Positions 38,607-46,913 of a stretch of DNA of 64,000 nt are shown here, piece by piece. The position numbers were made by a program, and so were the translations under genes. Origin of the DNA: Jiangella anatolica (GTDB lineage: Bacteria > Actinomycetota > Actinomycetes > Jiangellales > Jiangellaceae); assembly GCF_003236295.1 (NCBI RefSeq), contig NZ_POTW01000010.1, positions 1 to 64,000 on the forward strand, in the 5' to 3' direction. Positions within the stretch are counted from its first letter, which is position 1. Every line of letters begins with the position of its first letter. The notes under the pieces were generated by a model that made no database searches, was not told the DNA's origin, and saw only the letters and a program-made list of their open reading frames with translations.

Positions 38607-38653
38607 GCGCGTGATCACTCTCACGCGCGCAATGGTTGCAGGTGCGTTAGTAT
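38607..38653 (+). promoter_or_regulatory. marR operator and leaderless promoter
   Basis: GCGCGTGA (38607-38614) and TCACGCGC (38621-38628) are a perfect 8-bp inverted repeat with a 6-nt spacer. A second dyad, GCAA-N3-TTGC, is at 38629-38639. The -10 element TAGTAT (38648-38653) is 6 nt before GTG 38660. The sites overlap the -35 region and the spacer, which fits autorepression by the MarR protein with release on ligand binding. Confidence 0.65.
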
Positions 38654-38659
38654 TGCCCG

Positions 38660-39124
38660 GTGTCCGCATCCGAGGTGGAGTTCGTCCAGGCGCTCGAGGC
38701 GTTCTTCCGCCGGTTGGAGTGCTCCAAAGCCGATTCCGACCTGCGCTCCATGCTCGAACTGGACCTCTCGATCTCGCAGTTCCGCTGCCTCATCGCGCTC
38801 CGCCAGCACGGCGAGCCGCTGCCGATCAACGAGCTGGCCGACCGGCTCGGTCTCACCCTCGCCACCGCCGGCCGCAACGTCGACCGGCTGCTCGCGCACG
38901 GGCTGGTCGAACGGCGTGAGGACCCGACCGACCGCCGGGTCCGGCTGGTCTCGCTGTCCGAGCAGGGCGTCGCCGTCATGACCGACATCGACACGACCCG
39001 GCACCACACGCTGCGGGCCTTCGCCCGCTCCCTCGATGCGGCGGATCGGGACCGGCTCACCGCCGCGCTCGCTCCGATCGTCGAACCGTCCGCACCATCT
39101 CGCCTGGAGGAACAACTCTCATGA
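38660..39124 (+). CDS. MarR-family transcriptional regulator
   Basis: 154 residues. The winged helix runs from ISQFRCLIALRQHGEPLPINELADRLGLTLATAGRNVDRLLAHGLVERREDPTDRRVRLVSLSEQG; the DRR wing is typical. Long N- and C-terminal helices should form the dimer interface. It probably controls itself and the coupled DHA2 exporter (ATGA overlap, 39121-39124). The inducer is unknown. Confidence 0.95.
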   Translation: MSASEVEFVQALEAFFRRLECSKADSDLRSMLELDLSISQFRCLIALRQHGEPLPINELADRLGLTLATAGRNVDRLLAHGLVERREDPTDRRVRLVSLSEQGVAVMTDIDTTRHHTLRAFARSLDAADRDRLTAALAPIVEPSAPSRLEEQLS

Positions 39125-40680
39125 GTGCACCGGCCGGACCCCCTGCCACCGGGTCCGACGACAAGCTCGATCGCGGCGTCCTCATGGTCGCCGGTGTGGT
39201 GGTGCTCGGCGCCATCATGTCGATCCTCGACATCACCGTCGTCAGCATCGCGCTGCCGACGTTCCAGTCCGAGTTCGAGACCACCTACGCCACCGTCGCC
39301 TGGACGATGACGGCGTACACGCTTGCCCTCGCCGCGGTCATCCCGGTCACCGGCTGGGCGGCGGACCGGTTCGGCACCAAGCGGCTCTACCTGGCCTCGC
39401 TCGTGCTGTTCACGCTCGGCTCGGTGCTGTGCGCGTTCGCCTGGGACATCGGCCCGCTGATCGGCGCCCGCGTGCTGCAGGGCTTGGGTGGCGGCATGCT
39501 GATGCCGCTGGGCATGACGATCATGACCCGCGCCGCCGGCCCGGACCGCGTCGGCCGCGTCATGGCCGTCCTCGGCGTCCCGATGCTGCTCGGCCCGATC
39601 GGCGGCCCGATCCTCGGCGGCTGGCTGATCGACATCGCGTCGTGGCACTGGATCTTCATCATCAACCTGCCGATCGGCATCGCCGCGCTCATCTTCGCCT
39701 GGCGGATCCTGCCGAAGGACCAGCCGCAGCCGTCGGAGAGCTTCGACTTCGTCGGCATGGCGCTGCTCTCCCCCGGTCTGGCGGCGTTCCTGTACGGCGT
39801 CTCGTCCATCCCCGAGCACGGGACGGTGCGCAACGCCGAGGTGCTCGTGCCGGCCATCATCGGCCTGGTCCTCGTCATCGCGTTCGTCTTCCACGCGCTG
39901 CGCAAGAGCCACCCGCTGATCGACCTGCACCTGTTCCTCAACCGGCACCTCACCATCGCCGTGGTGACGATGTCGCTGTTCATCGTGGCGTTCATGGGCG
40001 CCGGCCTGCTGTTCCCGGGCTACTTCGTCCAGGTCCGCGGCGAGAGCACGACGATGGCAGGAATCCTGCTGGCGCCGCAGGGACTCGGCGCGATGGTGAC
40101 GATGCCGATCGCCGGCCGGCTCACGGACAAGACCGGCCCCGGCAAGCTGGTGCTCGGCGGCATCGTGCTCATCGCCATCGGCATGGGGACGTTCACCCAG
40201 CTCGGTGCCGACACGTCGTACCCGCTGCTGCTCGGCTCGCTGTTCGTCATGGGCCTCGGCATGGGCATGACGATGATGCCGATCATGACGGCGGCACTGG
40301 CCAGCCTCACCCACGGCGAGGTGGCCCGGGGCTCGACGCTGATGAACATCGTCCAGCAGACCGGCGGCTCGATCGGCACCGCCGTCATGTCGGTCATCCT
40401 GACCAACAACATCCTCAACAACGACGCCGCGACCGCCTACAACGGCGCCGTGCAGACCGGAACGGCCGATCAGCTGCCGCCGGACATCTTCGCGGCCGGG
40501 CAGCAGGCGCTGGCCGAGGCGTTCGGCAACACCTACCTGGTGGCGATCGTGCTCGTGGTGCTCTGCCTCGTACCGGCACTGTTCCTGCCGCGGTCGAAGC
40601 AGGAACTGCGCACCGACCCCCGCCAGGAGGGCGAGGACGAGGGCGACGCCAGCGAGGCGCCGCCGGTCATGCTGCACTGA
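39121..40680 (+). CDS. MFS drug exporter, DHA2 (EmrB/QacA) family
   Basis: 519 residues with 14 predicted transmembrane helices. DHA2 signatures are LDITVVSIALPTFQ in helix 1, WAADRFGTKRLY (motif A), RVLQGLGGGMLMPLG (motif B) and GPIGGPILGGWLI (motif C). It should export drugs or metabolites by proton antiport. It is coupled to a marR gene and followed by a terminator hairpin. Confidence 0.96.
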   Translation: MSAPAGPPATGSDDKLDRGVLMVAGVVVLGAIMSILDITVVSIALPTFQSEFETTYATVAWTMTAYTLALAAVIPVTGWAADRFGTKRLYLASLVLFTLGSVLCAFAWDIGPLIGARVLQGLGGGMLMPLGMTIMTRAAGPDRVGRVMAVLGVPMLLGPIGGPILGGWLIDIASWHWIFIINLPIGIAALIFAWRILPKDQPQPSESFDFVGMALLSPGLAAFLYGVSSIPEHGTVRNAEVLVPAIIGLVLVIAFVFHALRKSHPLIDLHLFLNRHLTIAVVTMSLFIVAFMGAGLLFPGYFVQVRGESTTMAGILLAPQGLGAMVTMPIAGRLTDKTGPGKLVLGGIVLIAIGMGTFTQLGADTSYPLLLGSLFVMGLGMGMTMMPIMTAALASLTHGEVARGSTLMNIVQQTGGSIGTAVMSVILTNNILNNDAATAYNGAVQTGTADQLPPDIFAAGQQALAEAFGNTYLVAIVLVVLCLVPALFLPRSKQELRTDPRQEGEDEGDASEAPPVMLH

Positions 40681-40692
40681 CGTTCGCGACGG

Positions 40693-40727
40693 AGCCCCGT
40701 CCGGCATCGCGCCGGGCGGGGCTTTCC
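40693..40727 (+). terminator. Terminator after the marR-efflux operon
   Basis: AGCCCCG (40693-40699), then CCGGC-ATCGC-GCCGG, and CGGGGCT (40717-40723) form a long GC-rich hairpin. TTCC follows, with no real T-run. This is typical of actinobacterial terminators. Confidence 0.75.
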
Positions 40728-40764
40728 GCTGAGTGGGCGACCGCGCCGGGTCTACTGTCGGACC

Positions 40765-41187
40765 ATGAGCACACTCCTCAACCCCTACATCGCGTTTCGC
40801 GACAACGCGCGGCAGGCACTGGAGTTCTACCAGTCCGTCTTCGGCGGGGATCTCCGGCTCAACACGTTCGGCGAGATCGGCGGGAGCGACGATCCGTCCG
40901 AGGCGAGCAAGATCATGCACGGCCAGCTGGAGGCGGCGAACGACCTGGTGCTGATGGCCGCCGACACCCCTGCGGGCATGGAGCACACCCCCGGCGGCAA
41001 CATCTCGATCTCGCTCAGCGGCGACGACGAGGACACGCTGCGCGGCTACTGGGAGGGGCTGTCCGGGTCGGGCACGGTCACCGAGCCGCTCACGCAGGCG
41101 CCGTGGGGCGACACCTTCGGCATGTGCGTCGACCAGTTCGGCGTGGCCTGGATGGTGAACATCACCGGGCAGCAGCCGCCGCAGTAG
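40765..41187 (+). CDS. VOC-family protein (PhnB-like)
   Basis: 140 residues. The pattern LNPYIAFRDNARQALEFYQSVFGGDLRL is the start of PhnB/3-demethylubiquinone-methyltransferase-like VOC proteins. Later blocks are MHGQLEAANDLVLMAADTP, NISISLSGDDEDTLRGYWE and WGDTFGMCVDQFGVAWMVNI. No clear function is known for this group. A leaderless promoter is present: TACTGT (40753-40758), 6 nt before the ATG. It converges on a truncated gene. Confidence 0.93.
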   Translation: MSTLLNPYIAFRDNARQALEFYQSVFGGDLRLNTFGEIGGSDDPSEASKIMHGQLEAANDLVLMAADTPAGMEHTPGGNISISLSGDDEDTLRGYWEGLSGSGTVTEPLTQAPWGDTFGMCVDQFGVAWMVNITGQQPPQ

Positions 41188-41189
41188 CG

Positions 41190-41396
41190 AGCTCGGCGCG
41201 GTAGGCGCCGGCGAGCCACCGGGACGAAGACCTGGACGCGCGGCCCCCACTCGTGATCGGCCGACCGCTCGGTGTCGAACCCGAGCACCTCCGACCCCTC
41301 GCCGAGCAGCGCGGCCGCGTGCGGTTCGTCGATCAGCGGCGCCAGCACCTCGCGGTGGAACGCCTCGGCGAGGTCGAGGCCGGGAACGAACGTCAT
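41190..41396 (-). pseudogene. 5' remnant of a DUF4037-domain gene
   Basis: The first about 55 residues (FVPGLDLAEAFHREVLAPLIDEPHAAAL, then GSEVLGFDTERSADHEWGPRVQVFV) match the start of DUF4037 proteins, nucleotidyltransferase-like proteins usually well over 300 residues long. After VQVFVP the frame loses similarity and runs into the antisense of the VOC gene. In another frame the last bases read WLAGAYRAELA. The ATG overlaps the stop of the upstream reductase (ATGA), so this was once the second gene of an operon, later deleted internally or truncated. Confidence 0.75.
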
Positions 41397-41998
41397 CGAG
41401 CGACACGGTAGTGCAGGTGCGTCACCCCCGGCGCGTCGATCACCCGCACGGCGTCCAGCCCGATCGTCCCGAGGCCCTCGAACAGCCGGCGGCCGGCGCC
41501 CAGCAGCACCGGCACCTGGTGGATCTCCAGCTCGTCCAGGACACCGGCCCGCAACGCCAGCTGCGCCGTCGTCGCGCCGTGGACCAGCACGTTCCGGTCG
41601 CCGGCGCCGTCCTTCGCCCGCGCCATCGCGGCCTCGATGCCGCCGGTCTCGTAGTGGACGTTCGGCGCGCGGACGTCGTCCGGGCCGGGCTCGCGCCGGG
41701 TGAACACGACGACCGGCACGCCGTCGTGGTGGTCGCCGCCCCAGCCGCCGGCCGCCTCGAACGTCCGCCGTCCGGTGAGGACCGCGCCGGTGGCCATCAG
41801 CTCGTCGACGATCGGACGGCTGGCGTCGGCGACCCGCAGCTCCGGCACGCCGCCACCGCCGCCGGACACCTCGTCCCCGGCGAAGAGCCAGTCGTGCAGC
41901 CGGTCGCCGCCGGTGCCGAGCCCGTTCTCCGGGCCGTCATCGGGGCCGGCGATGAAGCCGTCGAGCGACATGGACATGTAGAGCACGGAGCGGGACAT
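41393..41998 (-). CDS. Dihydrofolate reductase-family (RibD C-terminal) protein
   Basis: 201 residues: SMSLDGFIAGPDDG at the N-terminus, then a Rossmann-like core with AVLTGRRTFEAAGGWGG, PVVVFTRR and [32 protein letters not shown]. This family is NADPH-dependent and includes RibD reductase. The actinobacterial orphan members are of unknown substrate. AGGAGG precedes the ATG. It is followed by the truncated DUF4037 gene. Confidence 0.93.
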   Translation of the reverse strand: MSRSVLYMSMSLDGFIAGPDDGPENGLGTGGDRLHDWLFAGDEVSGGGGGVPELRVADASRPIVDELMATGAVLTGRRTFEAAGGWGGDHHDGVPVVVFTRREPGPDDVRAPNVHYETGGIEAAMARAKDGAGDRNVLVHGATTAQLALRAGVLDELEIHQVPVLLGAGRRLFEGLGTIGLDAVRVIDAPGVTHLHYRVAR

Positions 41999-42127
41999 CG
42001 CACGGTCCTCCTGACGGTGAGCTGTGTCGACGGTACCGACCGGCGGCGGCCGCGGAACTCATCGGCGCATGCGCGGCCGCGCGGGCGGGTAAGCGCTTGA
42101 CGGCTCCCCGTCCCCCGAGGAGGCGTC

Positions 42128-43549
42128 ATGGACCAGCACCTGTCCGTCATCGACCGGCTGCCCGCCCGGCATCTGCCGCCACCCGGGGTCCGGCCGCTGC
42201 CCGACCCGCCGGCGTCGACCGCCCGGATCGTCGGTCCGGGCATCATCGCGGCCGGCGTCGGCCTCGCGTCCGGCGAGTTCGTCCTCTACCCCTACATCGC
42301 CAGCCAGGTCGGGCTGGTCTTCGTCTGGGCGGCGCTGGTCGGCCTGGTGACCCAGTACTTCATCAACATGGAGATCGAGCGGTACACGCTGGCCACCGGC
42401 GAGACGGCGCTGACGGGGTTCAGCCGGTTCTGGCCGCACTGGGGCCTGGTCTTCGCGATCATGACCTGCTGCGCGAACCTCTGGCCGGGGTGGGCGACCA
42501 GCTCGGCGACGCTGGTGACGTACCTGTGGGGCGGCAACGCGACGTGGATCGCCGTCGGCATGCTGGTCTCGATCGCGCTGATCCTGTCGCTGGCGCCGGT
42601 CGTCTACACGGCGCTGGAGCGGATCCAGATGCTCAAGGTGGCCGCCGTCCTGCTGCTGGTCGTGGTCGGCGCGATCTTCGCCGTGACGGCCGACGCGTGG
42701 CGCGGCGCCTCCGACATCGTCACCTCGCCGCAGCTGCCGTACGAGGAGCTCGGGTTCGCGGTGCTGCTCGGCGCGCTCGCCTTCGCCGGGGCGGGCGGCG
42801 GGCAGAACCTGTGCCAGAGCAACTGGATCCGCGACAAGGGCTTCGGCATGGGCGCCTACGCACCGCGGATCGAGAGCCCGGTGACCGGCCAGCCCGAGGC
42901 CGCGCCCGGCACCGGCGTCGTCTTCGAGCCGACGGCGGACAACCTGGACCGGTGGCGGCGCTGGTGGCGCTTCGCCAACGTGGAGCAGCTGACGACGTTC
43001 GTGCTCATCACGTTCGTCTCGATCACGTTCATGTCCCTGCTGTCGTACTCGACGGTGTTCGGGCTGCCGGACCTGCCCGACGACATCGGCTTCCTGCAGA
43101 TCGAGGGCGAGCAGCTCAAGGAGGCCGTCGGCGACTGGTTCGGCGCGCTGTTCTGGTTCATCGGCGCGCTGTCGCTGTACGCGGCGGCGCTGGGCATCGT
43201 CGACTACACGAGCCGGCTGGCCGCGGACGTGCTGAAGACGTCGTACCTGCCGCGGGCCAAGGAGAGCCACCTGTACTTCGGGATCGTGTGGGGCCTGGTC
43301 GCCGTCGGGATCGTCGTTCTCGCGGCCGGCTTCGACCAGCCGCTGGTGCTCGTCGTCATCGCCGCGTGCGTCGGCGGCTTCATGATGTTCCTCTACAGCG
43401 GCCTGCTGATCCTGCTGAACCGGCGCGCGCTGGCGCCGGCCCTGCGGCCGTCGGGGCTGCGGGTGGGCGCGCTCGTGTGGGCGTTCCTGCTGTTCGGCGT
43501 GCTGTCGGCGCTGACGATCTGGCAGCAGGGAGGCGAGCTGTTCGGCTGA
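42128..43549 (+). CDS. Nramp-related transporter lacking canonical metal motifs
   Basis: 473 residues, 11 or 12 transmembrane helices. The fold resembles Nramp: a first helix with IVGPGIIAAGVGLASGEFVLYP, and a helix-6 region GAGGGQNLCQSNWIRDKGFG. But the metal-binding DPGN motif of helix 1 is absent (AAGVGLASGE), and MPHN of helix 6 is replaced (GGGQN). Such proteins are a divergent Nramp-related group, and the substrate may not be Mn2+/Fe2+. A 50-residue loop at about 245-290 is unusual. The ATG has a GAGGAGG site. It is monocistronic. Confidence 0.85.
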   Translation: MDQHLSVIDRLPARHLPPPGVRPLPDPPASTARIVGPGIIAAGVGLASGEFVLYPYIASQVGLVFVWAALVGLVTQYFINMEIERYTLATGETALTGFSRFWPHWGLVFAIMTCCANLWPGWATSSATLVTYLWGGNATWIAVGMLVSIALILSLAPVVYTALERIQMLKVAAVLLLVVVGAIFAVTADAWRGASDIVTSPQLPYEELGFAVLLGALAFAGAGGGQNLCQSNWIRDKGFGMGAYAPRIESPVTGQPEAAPGTGVVFEPTADNLDRWRRWWRFANVEQLTTFVLITFVSITFMSLLSYSTVFGLPDLPDDIGFLQIEGEQLKEAVGDWFGALFWFIGALSLYAAALGIVDYTSRLAADVLKTSYLPRAKESHLYFGIVWGLVAVGIVVLAAGFDQPLVLVVIAACVGGFMMFLYSGLLILLNRRALAPALRPSGLRVGALVWAFLLFGVLSALTIWQQGGELFG

Positions 43550-43589
43550 CCCGGCGTCATACTGAGCTGACGAGTTCGCTGGAGGTCAC

Positions 43590-45068
43590 ATGGGCGAGGA
43601 CGTCGGCCGGCAGGAGTTCACCCGGGCGGACCGGACGCGGTACCGGGCCAAGGTGCGCCGGTGCCTCGACGCCTTCGAGCGGATGCTGCGCGAGGCGCAG
43701 TTCGAGTTCGACCGCCCGCTGACCGGCCTGGAGATCGAGCTGAACCTCGTCGACGAGCACCAGGACCCGGCCATGCGCAACGCCGAGGCACTCGAGGCCA
43801 TCGCCGACCCGGCGTTCCAGACCGAGCTGGGCCAGTGGAACCTGGAGATCAACCTCGCGCCGCGCGAGCTGGACGGCGCCGGCGTGACGGCGTTCGAGGA
43901 CGACGTCCGGGCCAGCCTGAACGCCGCTGAGCAGAAGGCCGGCGCCGTCGGCGCGCACCTGGCGATGATCGGGATCCTGCCGACGCTGCGGACCGAGCAC
44001 CTCGGCCAGCACGCGCTGTCGATGAACCCGCGCTACGAGCTGCTGAACGAGCAGATCCTGGCCGCTCGGGGCGAGGACCTGCACCTGGCCGTCGACGGCG
44101 CCGAGCGGCTGCGCGTCACGTCCGACACGATCGTCCCGGAGGCGGCCTGCACCAGCACGCAGTTCCACCTGCAGGTCAGCCCGGAGCAGTTCCCCGCCGT
44201 CTGGAACGCGGCCCAGGCGATCGCCGGCGTGCAGATCGCCGTCGGCGCCAACTCGCCGTTCCTGCTCGGCAAACAATTGTGGGCCGAGACCCGCATCGCG
44301 CTGTTCGAGCAGGCCACCGACACCCGCAGCGAGGAGCTGAAGGCGCAGGGCGTGCGGCCGCGGGTGTGGTTCGGCGAGCGGTGGATCACTTCGATCTTCG
44401 ACCTGTTCGAGGAGAACGTCAGGTACTTCCCGGCGCTGCTGCCGATCGTCTCCGACGAGGACCCGATCGAGGTGCTCGACCAGGGCGACACCCCGGAGCT
44501 GGCCGAGCTGCGGCTGCACAACGGCACCATCTACCGCTGGAACCGCCCCGTCTACGACGTCGTCCGCGACCGCGCGCACCTGCGGGTGGAGAACCGGGTG
44601 CTGCCGGCCGGGCCGACGGTCGCGGACACGCTGGCCAACGGCGCGTTCTACTACGGCCTGGTGCGGATGCTGGCCGAGGAGGACCGGCCGGTGTGGACGC
44701 AGATGTCGTTCAGCGCGGCGGAGGAGAACTTCCACGCCTGCGCCCGCGACGGCCTCGACGCGCAGGTCTACTGGCCGGGTCTCGGCCACGTCCCGGTCGC
44801 CGAGCTGGTACTGCGCCGGCTGCTGCCGCTGGCCCACGACGGCCTGCGCGCCTGGGGCGTCGACACGGCGGTGCGGGAGCGGCTGCTCGGCATCGTCGAG
44901 CGGCGCTGCGCCGAGCACCGCAACGGCTCGTCCTGGCAGGTCGCCGCGTTCCGCCGTCGCTTCGACGGCACGTCCGCCGAACGCCACGACGCGCTGCGCG
45001 GCATGCTGCGCTCGTACCTGGACCACATGCACACCAACGACCCGGTCCACACCTGGGCCATCGACTGA
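43590..45068 (+). CDS. GCS2-family glutamate-cysteine ligase
   Basis: 492 residues of the plant-type/EgtA-like GCS2 family. GLEIELNLVDEHQDPAMRNAEAL contains the Glu pair for Mg2+/ATP. Further motifs are ACTSTQFHLQVSPEQFPAVWNAAQAIA and GANSPFLLGKQLWAETRIALFEQ, then RVENRVLPAGPTVADTLANGAFYYGL. It should form gamma-glutamylcysteine or a related amide. Actinobacteria mostly use mycothiol, and no egtB-egtE genes are adjacent, so the end product is not certain. GGAGG precedes the ATG. Confidence 0.88.
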   Translation: MGEDVGRQEFTRADRTRYRAKVRRCLDAFERMLREAQFEFDRPLTGLEIELNLVDEHQDPAMRNAEALEAIADPAFQTELGQWNLEINLAPRELDGAGVTAFEDDVRASLNAAEQKAGAVGAHLAMIGILPTLRTEHLGQHALSMNPRYELLNEQILAARGEDLHLAVDGAERLRVTSDTIVPEAACTSTQFHLQVSPEQFPAVWNAAQAIAGVQIAVGANSPFLLGKQLWAETRIALFEQATDTRSEELKAQGVRPRVWFGERWITSIFDLFEENVRYFPALLPIVSDEDPIEVLDQGDTPELAELRLHNGTIYRWNRPVYDVVRDRAHLRVENRVLPAGPTVADTLANGAFYYGLVRMLAEEDRPVWTQMSFSAAEENFHACARDGLDAQVYWPGLGHVPVAELVLRRLLPLAHDGLRAWGVDTAVRERLLGIVERRCAEHRNGSSWQVAAFRRRFDGTSAERHDALRGMLRSYLDHMHTNDPVHTWAID

Positions 45069-45128
45069 GCGGTGCGGCCGGTTTAACCAGGTGAGCGTTG
45101 TCGGTGCCGCGTGTTAGAACTGCCGACG

Positions 45129-46913
45129 ATGACCATGACCGCGGCGCGCACCGAGTTCTCCGTCGCCGGCCACCCCGAGTACGACCGCCGGGGGCCGGTG
45201 CGCTGGATCCTGTCGCACCAGCGGCGCAACCCCTGGCACCTGGCCGGCTTCCTGCTCGGCTCGGTCGCCATGGTCGTGCTCAACTCGACGGTGCCCGGCC
45301 TGGTCGGCGACGCGTTCGACGTGGTCCTCGACGAGCCCGCCGGCCGCCGCGCCGAGCTGACGACGATCGTCGTCGTCCTGCTGGTGGTGGTGATCGGCCG
45401 GTCGGTGCTCGACTTCGTCGCCCGGCTGTGCACCGAGGTGCTGGCCAAGCGGATCGAGCGCGACGCCCGCGACGAGCTGTACGTCAGCCTGCTGGGCAAG
45501 AGCCAGACGTTCCACAACCGTCAGCGCGTCGGCGACCTCATGGCGCGCGGCGCGAACGACGTCCGGCAGCTCGGCACCATGTTCAGCCCGGGCATCGACC
45601 TGCTGGTCGACTCCCTCGCCCAGGGCATCGTGCCGATCGTGTTCATCGGGTTCCTCGACCCGCGGCTGCTGGTCGCGCCGCTGGTCTTCGCGGTCGCGTT
45701 CGTCTGGTCCGTGCGCCGGTTCATGCGCCAGCTCTCCCCGGTGTCGACCCGGCTGCGGGAGGACTACGGCACCCTCAACGCCGGGCTGAACGAGACCATC
45801 CGCGGCATCGAGGTGGTGAAGGCGACCGGCCAGGAGGAGCAGGAGCTGGGCAAGTTCAGCCGCAACGCCCGCCGCTACCGCGACGCCTACGTCGAGCAGG
45901 GCCTCATCCAGGCCCGCTACCTGCCGACGCTGCTGCTCGCCGTCGCGACGGCCGGCGGGCTGCTGCACGGGCTGTGGCTGCTCGACGCCGGCGAGCTGAG
46001 CGTCGGCGGGCTGATCACCTACATCGGGCTGCTCGGCCTGCTCGGCTTCCCCGCGTTCGTCTCGATCTTCTCCTTCTCGCTGGTGCAGAACGGCATCGCC
46101 AGCGCGAACCGGCTGCTCACGCTGATGCGCGAGGAGACAGAGCTCGACCACAACGAGTCCGGCCACGCCGCCCCGATGCGCGGCGTCATCGAGTTCCAGG
46201 ACGTCACGTTCGGCTACGGCGACCGTCCCGTGCTCGAACACCTGTCGTTCCGCATCGAGCCGGGCCAGACCGTCGCGATCGTCGGCGAGACCGGCGCCGG
46301 CAAGACCACGCTGACGAAGCTGGTCAACCGCATCTACGACGTCACGTCCGGGCGCATCCTGGTCGACGGCGTCGACGTGCGCGAGTGGAGCCTCGACTCC
46401 CTGCGGTCGCAGATCTCCACCATCGAGCAGGACATCGTGCTGTTCAGCCGGCCGGTGCACGAGAACATCGCGTTCAGCCTCGGCCAGCAGTCCTCCCGCG
46501 ACGACGTCGTCCGCGCCGCGAAGGACGCCCAGGCACACGAGTTCGTCAGCGCGCTCGACGAGGGCTACGACACCGTCATCGGCGAGCGCGGCGTCACGCT
46601 CTCCGGCGGGCAGCGGCAGCGGCTGGCCATCGCCCGGGCGCTGCTCACCGACCCGGCGATCCTGGTGCTCGACGACTCCACCAGCGCCATCGACAGCGCC
46701 ACCGAGGACGAGATCCAGCGGGCCATCCAGCGGGTGCTCGACGGCCGCACGACGCTGCTGATCACGCACCGGCTGGCGCAGATCCGGTGGGCCGACAAGG
46801 TGCTGCTGCTGCAGCGCGGCCGCCTGGTCGACGAGGGCTCGCACGACGAGCTGCTCGGCCGCTGTGCGCTCTACCGCCGCATCTTCGCCCACTACGACGA
46901 GGTGAGCGGCTGA
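45129..46913 (+). CDS. ABC exporter half-transporter with non-catalytic Walker B
   Basis: 594 residues: about six transmembrane helices and a nucleotide-binding domain. Walker A is GETGAGKTTL, the signature LSGGQRQRL. Walker B is ILVLDDSTSAID, with Asp in place of the catalytic Glu. That marks the degenerate-site partner of a heterodimeric exporter. I prefer ATG 45129 (TAGAAC at 45115-45120 as -10) over GTG 45111. It is joined to the second half-transporter by TGATG. Confidence 0.9.
   Translation: MTMTAARTEFSVAGHPEYDRRGPVRWILSHQRRNPWHLAGFLLGSVAMVVLNSTVPGLVGDAFDVVLDEPAGRRAELTTIVVVLLVVVIGRSVLDFVARLCTEVLAKRIERDARDELYVSLLGKSQTFHNRQRVGDLMARGANDVRQLGTMFSPGIDLLVDSLAQGIVPIVFIGFLDPRLLVAPLVFAVAFVWSVRRFMRQLSPVSTRLREDYGTLNAGLNETIRGIEVVKATGQEEQELGKFSRNARRYRDAYVEQGLIQARYLPTLLLAVATAGGLLHGLWLLDAGELSVGGLITYIGLLGLLGFPAFVSIFSFSLVQNGIASANRLLTLMREETELDHNESGHAAPMRGVIEFQDVTFGYGDRPVLEHLSFRIEPGQTVAIVGETGAGKTTLTKLVNRIYDVTSGRILVDGVDVREWSLDSLRSQISTIEQDIVLFSRPVHENIAFSLGQQSSRDDVVRAAKDAQAHEFVSALDEGYDTVIGERGVTLSGGQRQRLAIARALLTDPAILVLDDSTSAIDSATEDEIQRAIQRVLDGRTTLLITHRLAQIRWADKVLLLQRGRLVDEGSHDELLGRCALYRRIFAHYDEVSG

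Noticed and set aside
38647-41406. A 919-codon minus-strand frame antisense to the marR-efflux genes
   Set aside because: Composition (His/Asp/Arg-rich, no domain) is typical of antisense shadow in GC-rich DNA; the plus-strand genes have clear motifs.
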